A DNA stretch of 7,819 nt from Hyphomonas sp. (GTDB lineage: Bacteria > Pseudomonadota > Alphaproteobacteria > Caulobacterales > Hyphomonadaceae): positions 1 through 7,819 of the forward strand of contig JANSXJ010000161.1 of assembly GCA_024743015.1 (NCBI GenBank). The letters are read 5' to 3'. The position numbers and the translations under genes were made by a program. Below, piece by piece: positions 1-5,114 of this stretch. The notes beneath the pieces are model-generated. The model saw only the letters and a list, made by a program, of their open reading frames with translations, was not told the origin of the DNA and made no database searches. How positions within the stretch are numbered: position 1 is the stretch's first letter; every line of letters begins with the position of its first letter.

Positions 1-41
1 ACCACATGACCCAGGTCAAACAGGACGATGCGAGCGCTCAT
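1..41 (-). CDS. HAD-superfamily hydrolase, N-terminal fragment (cut by window edge)
   Basis: Only the first 13 codons and two bases lie in the window. They read MSARIVLFDLGHVV, the opening strand and catalytic loop of a HAD-type phosphatase: a hydrophobic strand followed by D-x-G-x-V. In this family the first Asp (D9 here) is the phosphoryl-accepting nucleophile. Gly rather than Asp two residues later resembles the YihX/epoxide-hydrolase-like subgroup, whose first motif is written FDLGxV. The ATG is the only in-frame start after a TGA at 57-59. The ribosome binding site is poor (a GAG about six bases upstream). The gene lies 26 nt after the rpmJ stop on the same strand, so the two are probably co-transcribed. 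The substrate cannot be guessed from 13 residues. Confidence 0.6.
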   Translation of the reverse strand, partial: MSARIVLFDLGHV

Positions 42-67
42 CGGAGGCTCAGCTGTTCATATAAGGC

Positions 68-193
68 TCAGCCCTGCTTTGCTTTAAAGCGCGGATCAGT
101 CTTGTTGATAACATAAGTCCGGCCACGACGGCGAACGACCTTGCAGTCACGGTGGCGCGACTTGAGTGCTTTGATCGAGGATTTCACTTTCAT
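68..193 (-). CDS. rpmJ: 50S ribosomal protein L36, zinc-free (C-) type
   Basis: This 41-residue basic protein belongs to the large ribosomal subunit. It starts [14 protein letters not shown] and ends [11 protein letters not shown], the classic alphaproteobacterial L36 pattern. It has one cysteine (C17) and lacks the C-x2-C...C...H zinc ribbon of the other L36 type, so it is the zinc-independent form, like YkgO of E. coli. The reading frame stays open for 25 more codons upstream, but the family length and the conserved MKVK opening fix the start at 191-193. No strong Shine-Dalgarno sequence is visible. A possible sigma-70-type promoter lies upstream (236-264), and a HAD-like hydrolase gene follows 26 nt downstream. 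Confidence 0.95.
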   Translation of the reverse strand: MKVKSSIKALKSRHRDCKVVRRRGRTYVINKTDPRFKAKQG

Positions 194-235
194 GACTTTG
201 GCCCAAACGTTAGAACAGTTTTTACGAAGAGGCGG

Positions 236-264
236 GACATACACAGGCGGTTTGTCAGAGTCAA
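236..264 (-). promoter_or_regulatory. Possible housekeeping promoter of rpmJ
   Basis: On the minus strand TTGACT (259-264) is followed after exactly 17 bases by TATGTC (236-241). The -35 box is close to consensus and the -10 box is weak, in a position giving a leader of roughly 35 nt before the rpmJ start. A GANTC site (258-262), the target of the alphaproteobacterial CcrM methylase, overlaps the -35 box. This is read by eye only; no start site is mapped. Confidence 0.4.
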
Positions 265-338
265 TCACGGCTTACAGGCAAATCGGTAGTGACGCCATGA
301 TCAGCATGGTCTCGCGGGGACGTAAAGGGATGTGTGCG

Positions 339-1658
339 ATGAGCGAGTTTGTATGGAAGCGACCAATCTATGGTGTCGTCGCTGGTGCGGCGCTCATGAC
401 GGCCTGCGCGGCCTCTCCGCAAACGCCGGTGCCGGATGTGTCTCCAGTTGGTCCAGTCGGTGGCGGTAGTGTCAGCGCGGTGGCGCCTTTCGCGTCCTCT
501 GGAAATGCCAGCATGGACAGCTGGCGCGAAGATTTTGCCGCTCGTGCCGTGGCTGGCGGGCGAGACGCAGCGATTGTCCACGCGACGCTCGCCGAGATCA
601 AACCTCTTGATTTGTACCTTGGCGATGATGTCGACATCGCCAAGACGGACGTCGCAAGCCAAGCCGAATTCGCCAAACCGATTTGGGACTATGTCGCCTC
701 CGCGGTTACCAGCGACCGTAAAACCCGCGGGGCAGCCCGCCTCAGCGAACTGACGGCGACTTTCGATCGAATCGAAGCCGCTTACGGCGTGGACCGCGAA
801 GCCATCACCGCGATTTGGGCGATGGAGACCAATCTCGGCTCTTATATTGGCAGTTTCGATGCCGCGAACACGCTCTCCAACATGGCCGTTGAAGGGCGGC
901 GCCAGAGCTTCGCTGAGAGCGAGTTGCTGGCGCTGATGAAAATGCAAGAGAACGGCGATGTGTCCCGCGAGCAACTCACTTCGGGTTGGGCTGGCGCGAT
1001 GGGCCAAACCCAGTTCATGCCGTCCACCTTCCTGACTTACGCCGTCGACTTCGACAATGATGGCAAGAAGGACCTGTGGAACAGCGCTCCGGATGCGCTC
1101 GCGTCGGCGGCCAACTATTTGCGGGCCTCCGGCTACCAGAAAGACATGCCATGGGGTATCGAAGTGCTTGCCTCAAACGATTTCGACTGGTCGCTGGCAG
1201 ATGGCGAAGATCGCCGCCTGTCGACCTGGAAGAGTTATGGCCTGTCCCCAATGGCGGGCGGTCCATTTGAAGCGCCTGAGACGGCCTATGCCGAACTCTG
1301 GCTACCGACAGGTGCGACGGGTCCAAAATACCTGTTGTTCAAAAATTTCAACGTGTTCAAGACTTATAATCGCTCCGATAGCTATGCGTTCTCGGTGGGG
1401 CTTCTGACTGACGGCGTTGCGGGAAAGCATGGCCCGGTGGCAATCTGGCCGACTGAGCTGGAACTCCTCACTCGCCGCGACATCATGGTCCTCCAAGATA
1501 ATTTGAACCGACTGGGGTTCGACGCAGGGGCCGTTGACGGCATTGCAGGTCGCGGCACGAAAGGCGCGCTGCGCCGATTCCAGAAAGCCAATGCGATCAT
1601 TCCGGCAGATGGCTATCCGACGACCATAGCGCTGGAGCAGGTTCTGTCTGCGGATTAA
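339..1658 (+). CDS. Lytic murein transglycosylase (MltB/SLT_2 family) with peptidoglycan-binding domain
   Basis: This 439-residue enzyme probably cleaves the MurNAc-GlcNAc bond of peptidoglycan, forming 1,6-anhydro-muropeptides in the periplasm. Residues 10-22 form a hydrophobic signal segment ending in LMTAC (C23), a slightly atypical lipobox, so it is probably a lipoprotein. The SLT_2 domain covers roughly residues 60-355. E163 in the IWAMETNLG motif aligns with the catalytic Glu of MltB. GAMGQTQFMPST is at 219-230, and a DFDNDGKKDLW loop (237-247) resembles the calcium loop of Slt35. A PG_binding_1 domain occupies about 376-438 (LQDNLNRLGF, AVDGIAGRGT). The frame is open back to 141, but that would run over rpmJ. 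ATG 339 is preferred because AAGGGA (325-330) sits 8 nt upstream and the signal peptide follows at once; ATG 330 and ATG 297 are alternatives. The last four bases overlap the MFS gene on the other strand. Confidence 0.92.
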   Translation: MSEFVWKRPIYGVVAGAALMTACAASPQTPVPDVSPVGPVGGGSVSAVAPFASSGNASMDSWREDFAARAVAGGRDAAIVHATLAEIKPLDLYLGDDVDIAKTDVASQAEFAKPIWDYVASAVTSDRKTRGAARLSELTATFDRIEAAYGVDREAITAIWAMETNLGSYIGSFDAANTLSNMAVEGRRQSFAESELLALMKMQENGDVSREQLTSGWAGAMGQTQFMPSTFLTYAVDFDNDGKKDLWNSAPDALASAANYLRASGYQKDMPWGIEVLASNDFDWSLADGEDRRLSTWKSYGLSPMAGGPFEAPETAYAELWLPTGATGPKYLLFKNFNVFKTYNRSDSYAFSVGLLTDGVAGKHGPVAIWPTELELLTRRDIMVLQDNLNRLGFDAGAVDGIAGRGTKGALRRFQKANAIIPADGYPTTIALEQVLSAD

Positions 1659-2935
1659 GCGACCCCATCGGCTTCGCCGACCCCGGGCTCGATACCTTTC
1701 CAGGCAAACAGCGCCATGGCGATCAAGAGCCCCACGCAGATCCAGAAGGGCAATGACGGGTCAACAAACTCGTATAGAAAGAGGCCGAATAGCGGCGTGA
1801 TGATATACCCCATCCCATTGGCTGAAATAACCAGACCCGCGACATTGCCCTGAAGCTGGGGCGAGACGGCAAGCGATGCGCCGCTGGAAAACCCGGGACG
1901 CGTGAGGCCTTGTCCGATTCCAAGGAAGAACTGGGCCAGAATCAGCGTGGCAAAATCCTGCGCCGGGATCAGAATCAACGCCCCGATCAGAAGCGGGATA
2001 CATCCCGTGATCATCAAGGTTTTGTTCTTGAGTTTGAGGGTTGGAATCAAAACCAGTTGAGCCGTCATCACGGCCATGGCGCCAACCATGAAAGCCGGGC
2101 CCGTATAGATGGCCGCGCGTTCGGGTTGGTCTGGCGGAATACCCAGCTTATCGATCACGGCGAACACGAAGACCTGCGTAAGAATACCCGTCACCAGAGA
2201 CAGCGTCACCGCATAGGTGAGGAAAGGCAGCACATTGCGAGAGCGCCAGAGACCGATTGAACCAGGAATGGTCTCGACCGTGGCCGCGTCCTGAACCGGC
2301 TCGCGGTTCTCCGGCAGAAAGTTCCACAGCGTGATCGACATGATCCCTGCGAGAATACAAGTGATCAGCATCGGACTAAGAATGCCGAAATTCGCCACGA
2401 GAACCGCTGCGAAAGCGGGTCCTACGATTGTGCCGAAGCTGAAGCCGGATGTGATAAAAGCAATCTCACTTTGCCGTTCTGCAGGCTCGGTGCGGTCGGC
2501 CACATAGGCCTGCGCGGCCGGGCTGGAGCCTGACCCAATCAGTCCGAAGACAGATCGTGACAAAGCCAGGCACGCAAAGATCGCAAACGGCGCTGTGATG
2601 AATTCAGATACCGCTGCCCAGGACGATAAGAGCAGCAGGAACATAGAAAGCGAGTATCCCGCGAGGCCAAAAGAGGCGATCCGTCTGCGGCCGTATCGAT
2701 TCGAGCGCTTGCCCCAGAAAGGAGAAGACAACGACCAGCACAGCGCCGACAGCGAGAAGATCGCGCCAGCCATCCAGTCGGGCAGCGCCAGGGTGCGGGT
2801 CAGCGGCGGAATGACCGCTGCAATCAGCATCGTATTGCCAGCGCCAATCGCCATCAGGGAGAAAAACAGAATGAAAAACGCCCCGCGCCGATTTGGCTGA
2901 GGCGTTTGTTCGTTTGTGCTCTGTGACTCGCTCAT
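1655..2935 (-). CDS. Major facilitator superfamily transporter (DHA1-like, 12 helices)
   Basis: This 426-residue inner-membrane protein is probably a proton-coupled exporter of drugs or small molecules; the substrate is unknown. Twelve hydrophobic segments can be counted, six before and six after a polar central loop at about residues 203-225 (FLPENREPVQDAAT). The loop after helix 2 carries motif A as GKRSNRYGRRR (75-85), with Asn79 where most family members have Asp. Helix 4 has the R127-x3-G131 part of motif B, and helix 5 has an antiporter-type motif C, GFSFGTIVGPAFA (164-176). These are features of the TetA-like drug:H+ antiporter group. The gene stands alone: it converges on the transglycosylase gene, sharing the stop tetramer TTAA, and diverges from motA. 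The ribosome binding site is short (AGGG, 5 nt before ATG) and lies in the loop of a hairpin. Confidence 0.9.
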   Translation of the reverse strand: MSESQSTNEQTPQPNRRGAFFILFFSLMAIGAGNTMLIAAVIPPLTRTLALPDWMAGAIFSLSALCWSLSSPFWGKRSNRYGRRRIASFGLAGYSLSMFLLLLSSWAAVSEFITAPFAIFACLALSRSVFGLIGSGSSPAAQAYVADRTEPAERQSEIAFITSGFSFGTIVGPAFAAVLVANFGILSPMLITCILAGIMSITLWNFLPENREPVQDAATVETIPGSIGLWRSRNVLPFLTYAVTLSLVTGILTQVFVFAVIDKLGIPPDQPERAAIYTGPAFMVGAMAVMTAQLVLIPTLKLKNKTLMITGCIPLLIGALILIPAQDFATLILAQFFLGIGQGLTRPGFSSGASLAVSPQLQGNVAGLVISANGMGYIITPLFGLFLYEFVDPSLPFWICVGLLIAMALFAWKGIEPGVGEADGVA

Positions 2936-2954
2936 GCGCCCTGTTTGAGCGCAT
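2934..2954 (-). promoter_or_regulatory. Inverted repeat enclosing the start of the MFS gene
   Basis: The six-base arms at 2934-2939 and 2949-2954 are perfectly complementary, with a 9-nt loop. In the MFS messenger the loop holds the AGG of the presumed ribosome binding site, and the 3' arm includes the AU of the AUG start. Such a fold could hinder initiation. The stem is only six pairs (four G-C), so it may also be chance. Confidence 0.3.
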
Positions 2955-3077
2955 CGCGAACAAAATCAAGACCGCGCTAACCCTCTCCTCGCGGATATCT
3001 TTGTCTGCGGACACCGAAACGGGATTGAAAGGAAATCGCGCGATAGTGGCGCATTAAATAGAGATCGGTCTGCCCGC

Positions 3078-3956
3078 ATGGTCCAGTTGCTCGGATTCCT
3101 CATCGTTTTACTTATCGTCTCCGCCGCGTTGTTCGTGAGTGGTGGGCCTGCGGTCATGTCGGCGCTACCGTTCGAACTGGCTCTGATCGGCGGCGCCGCA
3201 TTCGGAACCCTGTTGATCGGCAATTCCACCTCCGTCGCCGTCGCGGCGATGCGCGGCTTCGGTCAGGCATTGCGCGGCGCGAAATGGTCGAAACAGGATT
3301 ATGCCGGCCTGCTCACCATGATGCACGAGATGCTACGCCGGGCCCGCCGCGGCGGGATCGTTGCCATCGAGCAGGACATTGAATCGCCAGAAACATCAGA
3401 ACTATTCCAGTCGCAGCCGCGCCTCCTGGCCGACCCGCACGCAGCAGGCTTGATTTGCGACAGCTTCCGCTTGATCGCGCTCGACCCGGCAATGCGCAGG
3501 CAGACAGCAACCTATTTACAGGACCGCGTTGGTGAGATCGTCGAAGCAAGACAACGCGGCGTGACGGCCCTGCAAACGCTTGCGGATGCTCTCCCCGCTC
3601 TGGGGATCGTGGCGGCAGTGCTAGGCATCATCAAGACCATGGCGATGATCGACCAATCGACCGCGGTCTTAGGTGAGATGATCGCAGCCGCGCTTCTCGG
3701 CACCTTTCTCGGAGTCTTCCTGGCTTATGGCCTGGTCGGCCCGATCGCCAATCGGTTCGGGCAAATTGTCGAAGAAGAAGCTGTGTATCTCGACACGATC
3801 GCGCGCATCATCACCGCTTATACCCAGGACACCGCGCCGCGAACTGCGATCGAAATGGCCCGCGCCGCTCTGCCGGTGCACATCCGCCCAGATATGTCGC
3901 TGATCGATGAACACCTCAGCGTCATCCGCCTCAGCACCGCGCGCAAGGCGGCCTAA
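3078..3956 (+). CDS. motA: Flagellar motor stator protein MotA
   Basis: This 292-residue inner-membrane protein forms, with MotB, the ion-conducting stator that turns the flagellar rotor. Four hydrophobic helices lie near residues 3-21, 31-50, 170-190 and 200-222, with a large cytoplasmic loop between helices 2 and 3. Recalling the E. coli protein, key residues fall at identical numbers: R90 and E98, which contact FliG, and P173 and P222, which are needed for torque. The motif DALPALGIVAAVLGIIKTM (170-188) is typical of the family. Identical numbering with no gap before residue 90 supports ATG 3078 as the start, although no good Shine-Dalgarno sequence precedes it. No motB or other flagellar gene is in the window. 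Separate motA and motB loci are known in alphaproteobacteria such as Caulobacter. The gene is divergent from the MFS gene, with 142 bp between them. Confidence 0.95.
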   Translation: MVQLLGFLIVLLIVSAALFVSGGPAVMSALPFELALIGGAAFGTLLIGNSTSVAVAAMRGFGQALRGAKWSKQDYAGLLTMMHEMLRRARRGGIVAIEQDIESPETSELFQSQPRLLADPHAAGLICDSFRLIALDPAMRRQTATYLQDRVGEIVEARQRGVTALQTLADALPALGIVAAVLGIIKTMAMIDQSTAVLGEMIAAALLGTFLGVFLAYGLVGPIANRFGQIVEEEAVYLDTIARIITAYTQDTAPRTAIEMARAALPVHIRPDMSLIDEHLSVIRLSTARKAA

Positions 3957-4072
3957 ACACTGAACGTATTCTACCGTGGCAATGCGAAATTTGACCGGTC
4001 AGATTAAACGGATCGCAAAACGCCTGACTGATAATACAACGCTCCAAGGATCATTCCGTGAGGAGGTCTCAG
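3957..4072 (+). promoter_or_regulatory. Intergenic region with candidate leader of the small membrane protein gene
   Basis: This 116-bp gap has no clear terminator for motA. It contains a perfect 10-bp palindrome, TGACCGGTCA (3992-4001), and a lone -10-like GATAAT (4030-4035) without a matching -35 box at the right distance. AGGAGG (4061-4066) lies six bases before ATG 4073 and is the strongest ribosome binding site in the window. A separate promoter for the downstream gene is plausible but not shown. Confidence 0.3.
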
Positions 4073-4486
4073 ATGAGCGAACTGGTGAAACCAACAGAGC
4101 TGACTTTCACGCGAAAGTACTGGGCGAAAGGCCTGCCCGGGCAACTTGCCATGGGCCTCTCAGGGATTATTGCCGTCCTGGTCGCCCTTAAAACCCTGAC
4201 CTATGAGCCAGGAAGCGCGGCCGCCTTCCCTTATCAGGATCATTTCTTCCGGGTCCTGTCCTTCGCTGCGCTTACAGTGTGGACGACTCTGGCGATTGGC
4301 ATCCGACGCCGCGGACCTGCAGCCATGATCACGCTGGGATTTGCGATTTTTGTTGAACTTATCCTTGCGCCGATGCGGCAGGAACAGTCGATGACTCTGG
4401 TCTCGACCAATTTCGGAATCGTGCTCGCTTATTGCGGTATGCAGCTTTACTGGCTGGATCTGGTGAAACAGCGTCTGCGGAAATAA
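4073..4486 (+). CDS. Small four-helix membrane protein of unknown function
   Basis: I do not recognise this 137-residue protein. It has a polar N-terminus of about 20 residues with basic positions (FTRKYWAKG), then four hydrophobic segments near residues 24-42, 58-76, 82-101 and 108-128, and a basic tail (VKQRLRK). Positively charged stretches after helix 2 (IRRRG) and at the tail suggest that both ends face the cytoplasm. No catalytic motif is visible. The frame extends 15 nt upstream to a GTG at 4058, but AGGAGG at 4061-4066 gives optimal spacing to ATG 4073, which I chose. It lies 116 bp after motA and about 80 bp before the next gene on the same strand. A link to motility or to the downstream antiporter is possible but rests on position only. 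Confidence 0.8.
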   Translation: MSELVKPTELTFTRKYWAKGLPGQLAMGLSGIIAVLVALKTLTYEPGSAAAFPYQDHFFRVLSFAALTVWTTLAIGIRRRGPAAMITLGFAIFVELILAPMRQEQSMTLVSTNFGIVLAYCGMQLYWLDLVKQRLRK

Positions 4487-4566
4487 GTGCAGACAAAACA
4501 ATCTAAACACTAGCAATCAAATCCGCCGCGCCCTACTCTCACCGGAGTTCAACGGGGAGATTGGGC

Positions 4567-5091
4567 TTGTCTCGTTTTGAAGATTTGATCTCGACGGTCG
4601 CAGAGTATCAGAAATTGGCCGCGGAGAATTACTCCCGCGTGCGCAAACTCGCGGAAGAGCTTCGCGAAGGTCTCTGCGCCTATATCGGGTCGATTGATGG
4701 CGTCTGCGTCCGATTGGTGCCGCCTGCAGGGCCATTCGAACCGAAAGACTATGGCGATCAGGCGTTTTCAGTTCCTCCAAAGGGGTTTCGACCGCTCGGT
4801 GCGATTCTGTTTGGTCTCGCTGTTCGCGTCTCAACCGGAACAGACTGGATGCGCGTTACGATGGAGTGCCAGAAGATTGGTGATGACTTCATCGCGCGCA
4901 TCGTGGGCGGAGAAGAGTATCGGCTCTCCATTCCTCTAAAAGACAATGACCCCGAGCCGTTTTACGATCACATTTACGATCACGTCCTCGACTGGTTCAA
5001 AACTCAGATCGAGCGCTACGAAGCTGGCGACTATGGGGGTCGGGAAATCGGGTTCGACTTTTCCCGTTCCGACAATGAGGCGTTGGCCTGA
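4567..5091 (+). CDS. Conserved-looking soluble protein of unknown function, antiporter operon partner
   Basis: I do not recognise this 174-residue protein. It has no signal peptide or membrane helix, so it is probably cytoplasmic. Residues 5-38 look like an amphipathic helix or short coiled coil rich in Glu, Lys and Arg. The middle (about 45-125) alternates polar and hydrophobic residues as in a beta-rich fold, with PFEPKDYGDQAF and KGFRPLGAILFGLAVRV as distinctive stretches. The C-terminal part is acidic and aromatic (PFYDHIYDHVLDWF, 131-144). There is no ATG near the 5' end. TTG 4567 is preferred because GGGGAG (4554-4559) lies seven bases upstream; TTG 4561 would leave only one base. The stop is 23 nt before the antiporter start, so the two are probably co-transcribed and the protein may serve the transporter. 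Confidence 0.8.
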   Translation: MSRFEDLISTVAEYQKLAAENYSRVRKLAEELREGLCAYIGSIDGVCVRLVPPAGPFEPKDYGDQAFSVPPKGFRPLGAILFGLAVRVSTGTDWMRVTMECQKIGDDFIARIVGGEEYRLSIPLKDNDPEPFYDHIYDHVLDWFKTQIERYEAGDYGGREIGFDFSRSDNEALA

Positions 5092-5114
5092 TCGGGTCGC
5101 AGCGAGGCGTATAG

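Noticed and set aside
141..338. N-terminal extension of the transglycosylase frame back to 141
   Set aside because: It overlaps rpmJ on the opposite strand, precedes the signal peptide by 66 residues, and a good ribosome binding site marks ATG 339.
261..1007. Long minus-strand open frame inside the transglycosylase gene
   Set aside because: It is a frame shadow of a gene with clear catalytic motifs. Its product is rich in Arg, His and Gly and shows no family features.
2604..3014. Minus-strand open frame across the start of the MFS gene
   Set aside because: It is an out-of-frame reading of the MFS coding sequence with no recognisable motif.
3025..3059. TTGAAA and TTAAAT as a motA promoter
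   Set aside because: The boxes are 23 bases apart, too far for a sigma-70 promoter. No sigma-54 (TGGCAC-N5-TTGC) pattern or TTAA-N7-TTAA CtrA site fits there either.
3992..4001. Perfect palindrome TGACCGGTCA as an operator
   Set aside because: A 10-bp palindrome is expected several times by chance in a window this size, and no promoter next to it is convincing.
3976..4191. Open frame between motA and the small membrane protein
   Set aside because: It overlaps the membrane protein gene in another frame, has no good ribosome binding site, and its second half is the shifted reading of that gene.
4473..4494. Six-base inverted repeat GTCTGC/GCAGAC around the stop of the small membrane protein gene
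   Set aside because: The loop is ten bases, the stem short, and A residues rather than a U-run follow, so it does not look like an intrinsic terminator.
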